Shown piece after piece: positions 1 to 13,579 of a stretch of 64,000 nucleotides of DNA. How positions within the stretch are numbered: the first letter of the stretch is position 1; each line of letters starts with the position of its first letter. The notes under the pieces are model-generated. The model ran no database searches. It had not been told where the DNA came from and worked only from the letters and a program-made list of their open reading frames with translations. Position numbers and translations under genes: made by a program. Source of the DNA: Stenopsyche tienmushanensis. Lineage: Eukaryota; Arthropoda; Insecta; Trichoptera; Stenopsychidae. The stretch lies in contig WACJ01000227.1 of NCBI GenBank assembly GCA_008973525.1, positions 496,001 through 560,000 of the forward strand, in the 5' to 3' direction.

Positions 1-3000
1 GACATTTTAGGTAGGCTGAAATTTGTTATTATTTGCTAAAATTAGTCGACCAATATTACTTTATGGATATTTTAGTTAAGTATAAAATAACATGCTAAAT
101 AAATTGAATAAAAATAAAAATTAATGTAGTTTGTTCGTATATACATTTGAATTGATGTAATGCTCAAATTTGTGTGCACGGTATTTATTGTGTTAAAATT
201 TTTTAAGCTATATTTTTTTATATATTGCGGAATTTGATTGTCAATAAAAGGAATTATTCACAAGTTGATGGAATCTTCAACCCTTATCTTAAGCATCCAA
301 TCAAATGATATTTTAGTTTATTTCTTCATTTCTGAATTGAACATTTGAACGTAATAGGGTAATTTTAAGGTGTTCAAATTGTATTGTTTATGGAATCAAT
401 ACGTTTGAAATCGCGTCTAAATAACTGATTATGCATTTATTATTTTGGAAGAAAAGCAGATTAGGTGGGCTGTCAGATACATATTATCGACAAATTGTTT
501 ATTGAGTTACAAAGACCTCGTGTTGAGGTTGAACACCCCTGAAAGCAGCGAAGAGAATAACTATCTATCTTTGGAGTTTACTGCGTCCGCTTTCGCATCA
601 ACTCTACATTTTTATACAATTTATTTCTGCGTTTTACGTATAATACTATTGTAGTTTACGTTATTCGGCGTAACATCCTCGGATCCTATTTCTACTAAAC
701 GTAATACAGCCTTTTGTATTTAAGAAAAACTAAAAAAAGTATGAGCCCCCTACATTCTCCTTTTTATGGAGAAATATTATTTTATGGCTCCGCACCGATC
801 CGGCAAATAAAAAAATAAATAAAAAACGCTCCGCGGAAAGAAAGAGCTCTCGAATGTCTTTAGAAATAGCTCATAATAAATTACACCGCTTGATTTAGTT
901 CCAGAATTACTTTATTCTTCTTATACCATTAAATAAAATATATACAATTTGTATGGAAACGCTTGCAAAAAGACGCCAGAAGTGAAATAGTTATGATCAT
1001 ACATCGCCATTAATTTGATAACCTCACATTTAAGATTTATACTGTACAACGATATGATGATTTACAAAGATACACGATGCTTCGGAATGAAATGTGTTTA
1101 TTTGATTCTTCAAAGATCCCACAAGCAGACTGATATATTTTGCTTGAATTCACGATTCTCATAATGTAGGCTTTTACTAATCCAGAAAATTAATCACACT
1201 CCCTTATGAACCTTATTGTAACTATTCGAGAATATTTTCAGAGGGATTGACATTGAAAATATTGGCTAAATAAATATCCAAACACTCATTCAGCTCACAT
1301 TGCCAATGCGTTTAAATAAGTACGATTGATGTTAAAGATGAAATTTCCTGTGGAAATTCTTATATTGATTGGCGAAGATCTGATTTAATTTTAAGCTCGC
1401 AGCATATCTTCATCAGAATTTGGGGGTTGTCCTGATTTAAGAGCATCTTGTAATTTTCTATCAACCGATTTAAAGCATATAAACCAAAATCAACATCTGC
1501 TCATTTGACTGATTGACTCGATTAGAGATTTTAGTGCATCGTTATCAAAGTTCAAAGGTCCTCCCGTTCTCGGATCTTAAGCTTATATTGCCCGATTTAA
1601 GTTTTATAACCAATATTGGCATCTGCAAACTGTTACCACCTCACCATAGACATCTTCGAGCTTTTGTGAAAACCCAAGTGAAAAAGCAGCATACAATGCC
1701 GGACGTGGGATTCGTTAGTTTCGGGACCTGAACATTTTACCATTAACAATAAAAATAATCTGTTTAACAATAGTTTTCAATCCATTTAGTTTAAGATTTT
1801 AAATTAAATTAAATGCGTATTGCGCGATATGGACATATTCGTTTCGAAATGTTGCCCCATTAATGTGGCGATGAACGCCGAAGAGGATCGTTCCGGATTT
1901 ATTTTCAGATTCATTGTCGGTTTCATTGTTATTTTCAAATGATGGTTATTTTATGTTTGTTATTTACAAGTTTTCAGGGAAGGTCGACGAACTGGGATAT
2001 TGAGAAAAAAATGATACACAAATGAATTTGAAGCGTTGAAAAGAGATCGTTATGGAAGCAAAACGGGAAAAAAACATATGACCAGCACTTGGTGCGAGGA
2101 GATCAAGAAGATTAACAAGATATTTCTTTGGGCTCTGTTTGTATCTTTCGTTATATATGAGCTTTGTGTATAGACACAAGGGGATGCCGGCACTCCAGTA
2201 GGGTGGGAACAAATCAGCGTGGGCAATCAAAGTATAAATCTTCATACGTCAGGCGTTTGTTAGAATTTGCTTTGCGGGTTAGATTTTTGCTCGCAGGCAG
2301 TTAAGTAAATTGATTCTATAGCCTCAACAATCTCTCGTTTTTCTTTCCGAGAGCGAAACTTCTCAAATTTGCTACAGAAGAAACAATACGGCGTAATCGA
2401 AGCATTCCACCGACAGATAACACGCATTATATTCTTTACAAAGGTAAACTTTTGAATAAGGATCCTCACGGTTAACATATTAATGAGTTGCTAAAGAAGC
2501 GAGTCGTTTAACCCCCTAAGCTGCCACGCTGCCGTTTTGCTTTCATAACTGAAGACAACATATTTGCATAGAGTAACAGCAAGTGTTAACTGTTGAAAAT
2601 TACCGAGATTGTAGTTTTAATACATTCCGCTAGGACTTTGTAGCTTGTTGTATGCAAATTAGTTAGGGGAGTCCCAGGACACTGGTCATGGCGATCATGA
2701 TTTTCCCGTAGTGTATTAGTTGAGTGGTCCCTGGGTCCAAATGTTGAATTACAGCACTTGTCGTATGTCAATTCTCTAGCTGATACTTTATTTATATTCC
2801 ACAGCAGTTAGCTTAGAGTTCCAAGGAGCTTTTAACCCGTTTAAATTATAAAGGTAGAAGTTTGTTGCAAACAAAGCAGATTCAGAAATCTTGATTAATT
2901 TATCTTATTACACAAAATCAATATATTTTTCAATTATGAATATTTTAATATAAATTAAATCTATACATATTTATATTTTATGTTTAATGAAGAACTGGAT

Positions 3001-3265
3001 GCAAATTTTTGGTCAAATAATGGCTTCGATTTTTGCTTTTTCCCTATAATGTCCCTGTTCCAAATTCTTATTCATTTCCATACAATCAAATGCGGTACTA
3101 TTATTTTTGAGGTTGAAATATTAGGAAAAAAATAGTTCATTAGTATCATTGCTCTCTCATACTATGCTAATATTCCGCTTAGTCTTCAAGATTTCGTATT
3201 TTTTTGTATAATGAAAAATGAATATGGCATTATGAGCAGCTTGATAGCTATGATTAGGGAATACA
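1..3265. other. AT-rich non-coding stretch, no gene recognised
   Basis: Only short, composition-driven reading frames occur here, none matching a family I know. Two slightly GC-richer patches are visible near 780-850 and 1840-1900. I see no transposon ends, tRNA or splice-site pair that I can support. Confidence 0.5.
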
Positions 3266-3686
3266 ATCCCGAAAATATGCCCGAAGTAACATTAAAGCAT
3301 CAGAAGTAGCATCAGATATTTAAATGCTAGTTCGAGTTGATGACCGCGTGAGTCCCCATTTTCGAATAATACCATCAATCGGTCTGATAAAATTCCTTAC
3401 TGCTGAGATGCGGACTAAAACTCGCAAAATTCCCGATTTCCCGACAAATTATTTATTTCCGTCGTTGCAGATGAATATTCGTATACTATAATACTTTGAT
3501 GTGATTCGTAATTATGTTACGGAGGAATGCCAAAATTTTGAACCCCGTATCTATTATATTTCATATCGATGTTCCCATTATTAGAGTCGAGGTGTAGTAA
3601 ATACATCACCGGTAGGGAAAGGTTAATATAAAAATTTGAAAAACATATATGTACTATATACATAGATTAGACAGTTACTGTCCCTA
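3266..3686. repeat. CCCGGGAT-family dispersed repeat, copy A (partial)
   Basis: From about 3419 to 3686 this matches 57448-57724 closely over its whole length, including the shared stretch ending in the ACAGTTACTGTCCCTA-like tail (ACAGTTATTGTCCCTA in the other copy). The short block at 3271-3300 (GCCCGAAGTAACATTAAAGC) also recurs at 57358. Copy A lacks the GC-rich CCCGGGAT block that heads the copies at 57145 and 42803, so it is truncated or internally rearranged. No transposase is recognisable on either strand. It may be a non-autonomous DNA transposon, perhaps hAT-like, but the class is not shown by the sequence. Confidence 0.7.
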
Positions 3687-6614
3687 ACGTATTAATTAAC
3701 CCCAAATGTGGTATGCAGTGCAAAAATACTTTATTATTTGGACGTTTTGGATGTCTATTAATTTTATATTTTTTTACAATTACATATATGTTTATGTTAA
3801 AAACTGATTTAACCATATAAACATGGTTTAATTGATTAATATTATTAGCATGGTCGATCTCAGAAGCTTTCATTTTATAAATTCATTTCCATTTGAAAGC
3901 ATATTGTAACAAAAAAAATCGAGTGGAATAATTTCGAATTGGTTGGCATTTGAATATAATGTAAATTTGAGTCATACGATTTTATGGTTTTCATGTAAAG
4001 CTACTTTGCTTAAATGAAAATTTTAGAGCTATGGGGTTGTTTGCATAAAATAATAATAAATTCGATAAATTCTTACTTTGGGATTGCGAAAAATTAAAGC
4101 TTGTTTTCCAAGAGGCTCTTTTGGGCGTTTCTATTTCTATTAGAAGTAAATTTATTTTGAAGAGACTTAAATTGAGTAAAAAGGTACAAATGCTCCATAA
4201 TATGTAAGGTTTTGACATTTTATTCGACAGCAAAAATTCCAGACTTTGTCTAGGACTTGTTTAAATCTGTCTACAAGATGTCTTAAGTTTCAGCTTATAT
4301 TACGTACATATTGTTGCTTAATGGAACATGCAAGGAGAATATAGCTTCTTTTCTTTATAAAGCTTAAGCGAAACTTAGTCTTAGAAGAAATCATATTTTA
4401 TTATTTTAATTAAATTAATGTGCTTTCGAAATTGTTATTTTTTTCATTTTATGACGCAAAAGTATACTTATTCTTGGTGTTAAATGTAAGAGGATTCGAT
4501 TCTTTGCCACAAGGGAAAAAATATTTTTGATCAATACACTTTATTATGCTTGATATATGAGGCAGGAAGATGTCTCCGAAACGCCATATGTCTCATAAAT
4601 AAAAGAACGGTCGTGATGATTATTCCCTTTGTAGTATTGACAATGGACTCCGAAGTCGTAATTAAGGCGTAGCTCCAAAGTTGAGCCCAGACGAAAATGT
4701 AATAAAAAAAGACACTAAGGCATAAAATGTATTTATTAATTAATTACAAAAATACTTCTTTCTCAACTATATTTATATATTTTTAATATATTTTTTTGTA
4801 CGCTTAAGTCCTTAACAAACCTTAAGTGAGTTTGTTATTGCAAAACAATTTAAGATCTCACAAAAGAAGTCTTCCTTTAGAAAGTTTGTCGTAAGGTCGG
4901 AAACAAAGACGTGTTAAGGAATCAATTTTTCGGAAGTTTTTTTTACACTCGGAAGGCTTCCAGGGACTTTCATAACAAAGCCAATTTCCTCTTGCTATAA
5001 AAACTGAGTCCGATTTAACATCCACTCAGCTTTTGCTGTCATTCACCTGTCCCACTAAGTGGATAATGGATTTTCATTAAAAGGACTCGAAATGAGGGCT
5101 ATTTTAAAATTCAAACCATGAAATTCAATCTGGGATTTGGGGAGCGGCCACCGATATAATTATGATTTTGATAAAATGGAAATAACTGGGCAAAATTCGT
5201 CCTTGCATACAAAATTTCAACAATGAAATCACATCGACATTGAAAATTCATGCAGAATTTATCCCATTTGCCTTAACGACAACGATCAATAATTTCGATA
5301 TAAATTGAATATTCATATTACAAACAAATTATTTTGACCCTCACAAAAGTACCTTATTATATTGAGACTAATTTAAGCGAGTTTGTACCAACTTCAAGGT
5401 AACTGTGCGACAAAGTTTCAACGCCCCAAGTTCCAATAACAAAATTCCTCAGACAATATTAAGCTAAAAAGCTATGATATTTTTGCCCGAAAATACTCAT
5501 ATCAGCGCAATAAAATAGTTTTAAAATACTTAAGCCTGCGTAATATGTTAAAATATAGGGCTGCCTTAGGGATTTATAAATAAAATTAGTTTTTTAATCA
5601 TTATTTAATATTAATAAATCAGTATAGGATTTTCATGCTGAATTAATGTATGTATATGAATTAGCGCACTACCCACAGGCTTCGTTAATGGAGAGTTTTT
5701 GTATATAAATATTTTTTTGAACAGTATTAATTGACATGTGTGTAATTGTGTGCATATATGTATAATAACCCGTTTAATTCGTTCAGGAATCCATAAATTC
5801 AATTAAACTACGTAGTTTGTAATCAACAGCGAAAAGTTGGCAGACAGTTTCCCATTCCAAAAGCAATGAAGTAGTGGACAGCATCAAATAAATGAGCTCC
5901 CTGTGAATAATCAAACTGACATTAGAGATCCTATTGAGCTTAGAAAGAGCTTCTTCTGTTAATTCAGAACTTTGAATTGGTTTCTCGCCTTGAAATAATA
6001 CATGCATTGATTATAAATCAATAATGAGAGCTTTTGATTTAAAAAAATATGGGGTTGATAGAAACGTTTTAATTTTTTAAATGTTTTCCATCTATTTTCT
6101 AGAGATATTTGCTTGGAAATGCTGTTTAATTATGGACATCATGATAGTTATTGCGTACGGTTATATCATTCCATGAAAACATCTTGAAATGCAAAATCTC
6201 AAATCATATGAGGAGCAATGTTCTTAAAGTCCTAATATCCCAAAAAGATCGAATTTTAATTATATATATTTTTAATAAAAAATATAGAAAATATGTAAAT
6301 ACGAAGTTATCAAAAAGACTTTAATATCATCATAATTAGCATTTTTTATCTTAATTATTTGAATTTTGTTCAAGATTGCCTAAAATTCTGAAGTATGTAA
6401 TTACCTATTTTACCCTGTGTAAATATTTCATAATAAAATGTTAACTAATATTTGTAATTCCTTCTTGAACTTTCAAGCTTTTTTCCTTGAGAGATAATTT
6501 TCTTTGAAAGAAAATCTTATTTATCTGCTGGTTTCAAACCTTCATATATTTTGGTCAATTCTATGTTCGCTGGGGAACATAGAATCGAAATCTTCCTAGA
6601 CTTTGAACATTATA
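3687..6614. other. AT-rich non-coding stretch, nothing recognised
   Basis: No reading frame with recognisable similarity and no repeat shared with the rest of the window was seen. The sequence is dominated by A/T runs. Confidence 0.5.
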
Positions 6615-7125
6615 CAATATAACCTTGATTATCCGGACTAATCGAGGATGAAAGTAGTCCGAATAACAATAATCCGGATAATCGAAAATAAACATTTTTG
6701 ACAGGAAATGTATAAATAATTTTTATTTGTCTTGATTTAAATATACTACTAGCTCTTCTTGTAGAAGCTGCCAAATCGGGAATACTCTTAAGATATATAA
6801 GTTGTTCTGAACTGTACTTTTCTTGATTCTCAAGCCATTTCATGGCGATATCTAAATGCTGAAACACTTCAGAATGTGTAGGACCAATATCTCACCCCTC
6901 GCAAATTTATTCTTCGTCTTCTTAATATTTTTCTTCTGAGGCAGATATATTTTTAATCATTTCCTCATCATTCAAAATTTGGAATCTAGGATCGTTTGCA
7001 TCGCAATTTAACCACTCAGTTGCATTTTTATTGTCGCACTCAGCACTTATATAAATTTGTGCTATTGCTTTAATGTCTCCTATATCACTTATGTCTCCTA
7101 TGTCTCCATTCTACCGCGTTACTGG
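6615..7125 (-). mobile_element. pogo/Tigger-like DNA transposon, copy 1, 3' part
   Basis: The transposase-derived reading frame points to the - strand. Its 3' terminus is the sequence after the TA at 6613-6614: CAATATAACC followed by TTGATTATCCGGACTAATCG. That matches the inverse of the right end of the second copy at 60305. A second, inner inverted motif (AATCCGGATAATCG) lies near 6670-6685, so the end has a nested inverted-repeat structure. The 5' end of the element is lost: no matching terminus was found near 7125. TA target duplication and ends of the type GATTATCCGAAC are typical of pogo/Tigger elements (family knowledge). Only the C-terminal part of the transposase remains. Confidence 0.75.
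6715..7060 (-). pseudogene. Tigger/jerky-like transposase C-terminal relic (copy 1)
   Basis: Conceptual translation on the - strand gives TEWLNCDANDPRFQILNDEE, then an acidic stretch, then GPTHSEVFQHLDIAMKWLEN and LKSIPDLAASTRRAS. This is the layout of the C-terminal tail of pogo/Tigger and jerky-type transposases: an acidic linker, a helical AMKWLE segment, then DLAA with a basic tail. Three in-frame stops interrupt the acidic region, so it is a pseudogene. The last 85 codons (6867 down to 6610) remain open. The DDE catalytic core and the CENP-B-type DNA-binding domain are absent. The relic is homologous to 59915-60150 but retains a 64-base segment deleted there. Confidence 0.75.
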
Positions 7126-8278
7126 TTTTTTAAACGTGAATGTAACCTAAAACTATTTATATAGTATTTGATATAATGAGAGCTAATGAGATACCTTTTA
7201 TGATCAATAAATATACGCACCATCCATAATAATGAAACTTAGGTCAGTCGTTTAATTTGCAGAATGAAATAGGACTTATATGTAATATTATATGGTAAGA
7301 TACGCAATTTCGGTACATTATGTTAAAATAGAGCCATTAATTATTAGACGTATTTAATTGAAGTTAAGTCCCAAACATTCGACTATCTACTCCATGTGGT
7401 AGGCTCTGCCACTTCCTATCTCTCTTCCCAGGTCGTCTTGCCCAATTAGCTTCCGCAGCCTTTTCCTGCCGGATGTGACGTCATCTCCAAGATATATCCA
7501 TCCTCCCACACACACACACACCCCGGAATGCACTGTGCCCGTCGCGCAATTTATGCATATTCTCACCCTAATTCAATTTCCTCCCGTAACGAAATAGCCT
7601 TTCCATTACTGCGGCCTGCTGTCTAACTCATTTTTCATCCCATCGACAGTATCATTTGGGTATTTTTTGACCAAAATGGCATTTCATTCGGACGTGCAAT
7701 TATTTCTGCTTATGGGAATCCGACCGTTTTGGCGTGCACGACATAACGTTGTTTCATTACCATAGTAAGAATTTCACAAAGTATTTCCTCGGCTTCGCGT
7801 TATCGTTATTTAAATATGCCCGTGTATATTCGACATTGTTTCTAATCTTTGATTTCTTGAAAATGGCATATGAATATTGTAATCATGCAATAGCCCATTT
7901 TTGCGTATCGATCGTTACACGTTCATGTAAAGAATTCATGGAAAAAAATTGAAGGAATTTACTTTTTGGCAAATTGATTGCTAAAGGCAATGGAACATAT
8001 TTTACATTGCATTCTCAGAAGTTAGCTTTGATATAGAAATTTTGCGAGTATGCATCAAATCGATGCTGACAAAAGAAATATGTGTACCCTATTAAATGCA
8101 CTTTTATAACAAATATCATCAAAAGGGATTAAACTAGCAAGAAAAAGCAAAAATCGAACTCATAAGCTATATAAGTTGGCAGGATTTTTTAGGATGAAAT
8201 TGCGAAAAAATTATCCTAAACGAAGAAGAAAAAAGTTTTAAGTGGAAAATATCCTTATTAGAAGAACTTATTGAGTGT
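7126..8278. other. Non-coding stretch with GC-richer block and short (AC)n
   Basis: No gene recognised. A less AT-rich block lies at about 7380-7640 and contains a short AC dinucleotide run at roughly 7507-7523. The rest is AT-rich. The 72-codon frame at 7734 has no recognisable domain. Confidence 0.45.
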
Positions 8279-8423
8279 TAGTCAATTAAGCTATTAAAAA
8301 TTTAAAAAAAATAGTAGCCTTGTTAGTTAAGCTTTCATATTTTTTACTATTTTCTTGATAATTTTTACCCAAAAACAAATATTTATTTACGCGAAAATCT
8401 TAAAAATTTAGCTTAATTGACTA
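8279..8423. repeat. Short inverted-repeat element, possible MITE
   Basis: TAGTCAATTAAGCT at 8279-8292 is inverted at 8410-8423 (AGCTTAATTGACTA), and the match continues inward as AAAAATTT with a small gap. Both arms contain TTAA (8286-8289 and 8413-8416), so it could be a small TTAA-type element, or simply a foldback. It directly abuts the 3' end of the Mutator/Kolobok-like relic that follows. Confidence 0.45.
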
Positions 8424-9075
8424 GATAATATTATAGTGAGAAACATCCCAAAATTTCAGTCAGATCGATCAATAACTTTTTAAGCTACAACTGGCGAACA
8501 TTTTGAAATGCAGTTTCGAGATAATCTTGTTTAAAGTTTCAATGCGATAAAACTATCAATTTTAGTGACTTACCGATCAACCAATGATTACAGGTGCATA
8601 TAATAGATCTTCAGCTTTCTCAAAAAGTTGATTATCTTCGACTAACTGTTCACATGAATCTTTTACGGTTCTACTTCGCTATCCGCGCTTCATCTGTATT
8701 TTCAGCAAAGACTGCAATAGGTGCCAATAATTATATTTAATGTATTCATCATCTTCAAAATGAAGCTGTAGTCGTTATTAAATATCCCAGCAGTAATGTA
8801 TGTTGATATTTCAATGATTTTTACACCAGAATGCAGGTGCTTTGGAGCCAGTCGCCAAACCATCGAGTTAAAACATTCATTAGCATTTGTGGGTATGGCC
8901 ACCCAAGCATCTTTGAAGTAATTCATTCCTGGACAAATCTTTATATATTGGTAAGAGATGCTGTTTTATCTCTTGGCCAAGAAATGAAGTCAGCTCTTCA
9001 GGCTTTGGATATTTTTTTAAGCAATGGTTTTCTGTCATTTACACCAGCTTTTGACTCTAGTCGGGTTCCCATGAT
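8424..9075 (-). mobile_element. Mutator/Kolobok-like DNA transposon relic, copy 1
   Basis: The element lies on the - strand and is homologous along its whole length to 61715-62335. The shared part includes about 440 bases of transposase-derived coding sequence and about 150 bases of following non-coding sequence, ending at TTCTCACTATAATATTAT. Similarity stops just outside 8424 and the equivalent point at 62336, which probably marks the element's 3' end. The 5' two thirds of the transposase are missing, so this is a 3' fragment. No terminal inverted repeat or target duplication is evident at either side. Confidence 0.75.
8577..9058 (-). pseudogene. Transposase relic with NANECFNS-VW-PK motif (copy 1)
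   Basis: Read on the - strand with frameshifts, this gives SRVKSWCK, then TSFLGQEIKQHLLPIYKDLS, then LLQRCLGGHTQ, then NANECFNSMVWRLAPKHLHS and GIFNNDYSFILKMMNTLNII. The order (WCK, PIYKDLS, RCLGG-TQNANE-FN--W--PK, A--FN-G) is that of the uncharacterised Mutator-like transposase domain proteins common in arthropods and cnidarians (family knowledge). Several frame changes and an early stop break it. A short tail ending in a stop at 8577-8579 matches the VEDNQLFEK tail of the copy at 62.1 kb. Only the last part of the catalytic domain is present, so it cannot be functional. Confidence 0.75.
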
Positions 9076-12000
9076 GATGTAACCCTTAATATTCGAAAAT
9101 GTGCTTTTGACTCCTGTAAGAGAGCCAAGGTTCAAGTGCTTCTATAAGTAATGAGCGTCATGAATTATAATTGTGCTTAGACCATTTCTTGTCAGGCTAA
9201 TATTAATCTATATAAAATATAGTTTAGCCTCTTTGCAAAGTAATATAAATAACTTATATACATTCGATATATATAAAGAATTTATTACCATTTTATGTTA
9301 TGCATATTCACTCTATGTTGCTTAAATGATCGTAGGATTTCATGCATTTCTAATGAAACAAGAGCTAATTATTTACAACCACTATAACGCTTAGAGCAAA
9401 TATTTTTCACATGCATATATAATTTCATTCGTTCGTGATAATCGTATATTTGATTAATTATGGAGATGAGGTAAAACGGGAAAGTTCGAACCCTGAACAA
9501 TGAATATAAACTCAATTTGCGACGAAACTCCACTCGAGTACAGCGAGAATAATTCAAAACGTCTCGTGTATATAAGCGTTCACCATTTTATACGAAGATG
9601 TGCCAATGGATACATCACGCCGGAGGAGAACTATAAAATTGAGGATCATCGGAGAAGTTATCCATTGAAATGGAGATAATTATGAATTTACTATAAAATG
9701 AATTGAATGGGATGAAGATGAGCGAGGCGATGTGAAATTATTATTTCAGACTGCTGCAAGTTCAACTCCTACAAGGTTGTAAAACGCAATTAAAATTAGA
9801 AAACTTTATGAGCCAACAAAAAAACACTTTTGTGGAGTTGTTCGGCGTTTCATTCGGGGGCAAACCATGAACTATACAAGTCTGCAAAAACGATTTCGTG
9901 TTAAGTTTGCAGCGCAAATGTCTAGAATGCCAGATTAAAATAAGTTCTGATTGTTCCGAATTGAGCTATTTTGCCTATAGCATTTTTGCATTGATTTGCG
10001 ACTCTGTGTTCTTTGTGAAAATATGGCATATTTTAGATTTGCATACTGCTGATGAGATTTTATGGTTATTGAGCCTAGTGAATGGCGAATGGAATCATAA
10101 TAAAAGCGTGTTGTGAAAAATCGAAAATCTCATTAAAAATTACATTAATATGATAATTCGAATCGGGGACAAATTATTCGAACGCTGGAAAAAATGTCTT
10201 TCGGCTCGTTAATATTATTTTTGGGGGGCTTGAAAAAAAGGGGCGCATCATCGAAAAGTGATTTAACAACGAGATGACAAAACCATTTTTGGTGATTTAT
10301 TACTGAGAAAATTCGTTTGTTAACATCGTTTACGCTGATGTAACTCTTTTGATGTAATTTAGATTTTGTATGCCATTATTCATTCTACGGCTGAAATTTT
10401 TTTTGGGCATTGGGTGAAATAAAAAGTAATCTATTTAGGTACAACTTTCAGATGAGTGCGTTGTTTGATGTCAATATTCGCAATGAATAATTACTATCGT
10501 TTTGCGAGTATCGATGCATGTAATGTTTAAAATTGGATTAATTTATTTGTTTGCTTACAGACTGTAAAATTGAATCTGTGAAATAGATTTTATAAGTGTT
10601 ATTATATGAGATTTTTTAAATATGCAAATTTTAAAACTTTCTATTGATTGAATTCAATGAAACGAAGACTATATTGATACATCTGCTCTAAAAACATGTA
10701 CATATAACAGAGATAATATGAGGCTGTATATTTTTTAAGCTAAAAACTTTTACATTATTGCAATAGTATTATAGCTGTTAATTATGTGTCTGAACTGAAA
10801 CTATGTTAAATCCCTACATTATTGGATTGTTCAAAAGGTTATACATATAAATACTTGGAATACCTTCGAAGACCTTATTATTGAAAGCTTAATGAACATG
10901 TACATATCAAATGATATCTTAGTACATACACTTGATGAAATGGATCGTTGAATTAATTTATTTTTAAAAATATAAATTTGCATCCCCAACAAACTTTTAC
11001 CTCTTAATGCACCAGTCAGAGAGCATTAAAGGCATGTTTTGGTTAAACACGAAGATCACTTTAAATTTATTGAGATATTAGTACTCTAAATGGAATGTGT
11101 ATCAAACAAAAATATAAAAGTCATTCATAAATTGAAGACACTTCTTTCCTAGGATGGCATGCTTATAATAAGATAAAAAAATATATTTTAAATTTGCAAA
11201 ACGATAATAATTTTTATAATTTGAAATCATTTTCCTAATTAAAAATCACCTTAAAATCATCCAAATAATTAGATTTTTTTTCCTGAAAGAATCACGTTTG
11301 ATCTTTGATGTGATAAATTAAAATATTATATAATAGTTTTTCTAAGGCCTTCCACATATAATAGCGAAATTATCATTATTTTTCAACGATATTTTGATTA
11401 TTGTTGCAAATCAGTCACACATAGATGGCTTAGTCTAATTTTATTAATTGTCTCAGTTTTAACTTTCGCAGATATAAGAATTTAGAATAGATTTCTTAGA
11501 TAGCCTTTAAAATAAGAGCATGATATCAAATCCTTTATATCAACCCTTAATTGCTTAATAATCATATGCATTCGATTGTCATAAAATCATTTTATTTTAT
11601 ATGTGAGAAATTTGAATATATTTCCCCTGAATCATTTAGTTATTCTTATTTTGGGATGTGTCAAATCCTATAAATTTCGCTATAATCCTAATAAAATAAT
11701 GATTGAATTCATGATAGCATGTTTAGCATAGTTTTTAAATCTATTACGTAATGATTGTGGATAACCTCCCGGGTGACCCGTTAACTTCCAGTTACGGATA
11801 TTTGGTTTCCACGTTGTGTACCAGGTAATTCAATGTATGCTAATTCAATACTCTTGGAGCTATTCGGGCAATTGTTTTGCAGAGAGAATTGGAGCTACAA
11901 TGCAATAAGCTATTTCAGATCTATTTTCCTATTTATAAGGCATACATCCGCTCCTATTCGATGGTCCAAAGAGGACTAGTTTAGATAATCCGCTTAGTTT

Positions 12001-13579
12001 ATTTATTTCGCGTTACATTTTCGAAAAGTTAAAGTACACACTCGGGCGACGGCTTCGGTGTTTGTTTTTGGAGTCCTCAAAGCTCGACTTTTGCGGGTGG
12101 AAAGTGTAAAGGGATGATGTTCGGGGGTGATTTAATTAAGAAATTTTGATGTTGTTGCTGCTTGAAATAAATGAAATAGTGGAATTAACCACTATTGAGC
12201 ATAAGCACAGCATGTAACATTCCGAAGATGATCTTGGAGCGTTCGATTGGCGAAGAATGCAGTGTTTACCCCACTCTGCGGAGTGCCGAAGCCTTAAGAG
12301 GATGAGATCAAAGAAATCAGTGCTCGCCAAATATTCTCAATTTATGCCAATAGTCTAGATTTATTTTACTGAAGTTTATATTAACGAACGCCCTTAATAA
12401 ATATTTTAATATCATTATCGTACTTTGTGTCTTCATATAATCTTCGTAGTTTTCTTTTAATAACTCCATGCATTGATTGTGAAGAAGAATATCTTTTTTT
12501 TCGTAATCTTGATAGTACATTTTTTGCAAGATGTCATTTTCCCGAGGTGTTGTATGGCATTCCAATTTTTATAGCTCTTCATTGTTTAATCAAGCTGTTA
12601 ACTAAGCAGTTTGCCATTTTCAGAGACATTGAAGGTGTTATTCAAATCATTTGCCGCCAGACTTCAGAAGAATCTGGTGCTTGATTTAAGCAAAGTTTGA
12701 ACAACATCTTCAACAAAACTTTCAATGTCAATTTCAATCATTTTCATAATTAATATAATTTACAACAACTTATCTAGAAAATATTTTCCAAAAACTCTTC
12801 ATGCACGACTGGGTATATTCATCTCACTCTTTGTCGATGTATTTGATAGCTTTCTGATTATGCAATTTATCTCAGAGAAGTAGGATTGATTCATCTTTAA
12901 AATTCTAAAAATACCGTGCACACAGACCTGTGAAAAAATGAGAAATATTATCCGAGTGCTTAAAATGCATTCACCCTACTTCATCATCATAGTGCAGCCA
13001 CAAATAGTCCATTGCAGAGCTAGGACCTCTTCAATATCTATTCACAAGAAGGAGTTAAATCCAATTTTTTGAGATAGTTATTGATAGTATCTTCCGTTAA
13101 CTTCTATTTCGTTTTGAAATCGCCGAACTGAGAGGGTCAACCTGAAATGGGGATACCACTCAGTCTCAAATTCGCTATCGACTACGCCCTAGGGAGGAAA
13201 GAAGGGATTGGACTCATTGCACTTCAGAAAGCCCTTTCCAGTAGAATCTAAAAGTAGTTTTCTACTGTCTTCCTAAGAAAACTACTCAGTATTTACAAAT
13301 CTCCCAAATTCCATATCGAAACGGTCGCGAAAGCGTTTATCAATACGTTCATTCAGGATACCCGTTGGGCGAGTGTTCGAAATAAAACTCGGTGGTAATG
13401 CTACCTTCAATATCGAGCGAACGAGGAGGTGAATGTAAGACCCAGACGAGATGGATGTAACTCTTTCCTGTGAATGGATATTGAAGAGGCCCATAGTTCT
13501 GCAGTGGACTGTTTGTGGTTGCTTGGCTGGAAAATGCTTTTATTTAATGGATAATGTATAATTAAGGATTATAGTTCAA
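9076..13579. other. AT-rich non-coding stretch, no gene recognised
   Basis: I see no transposase signature, tRNA or convincing exon. A GC-richer patch near 12010-12120 and a moderately mixed block at 13120-13500 carry frames of up to about 70 codons without recognisable domains. The 82-85 codon frames around 12317-12684 overlap each other on opposite strands and look like chance. Confidence 0.45.

Noticed and set aside
2586..2771. Possible RNase H fragment of a non-LTR retrotransposon (GVPGHW on the + strand)
   Set aside because: Only a few residues resemble the VPGHSG motif and neighbouring blocks do not follow; too weak.
7507..7523. AC repeat as a notable microsatellite or Z-DNA element
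   Set aside because: Only about eight units long; ordinary for such a genome.
8831..9082. 83-codon + strand frame as a gene
   Set aside because: It is the antisense shadow of the transposase relic on the other strand.
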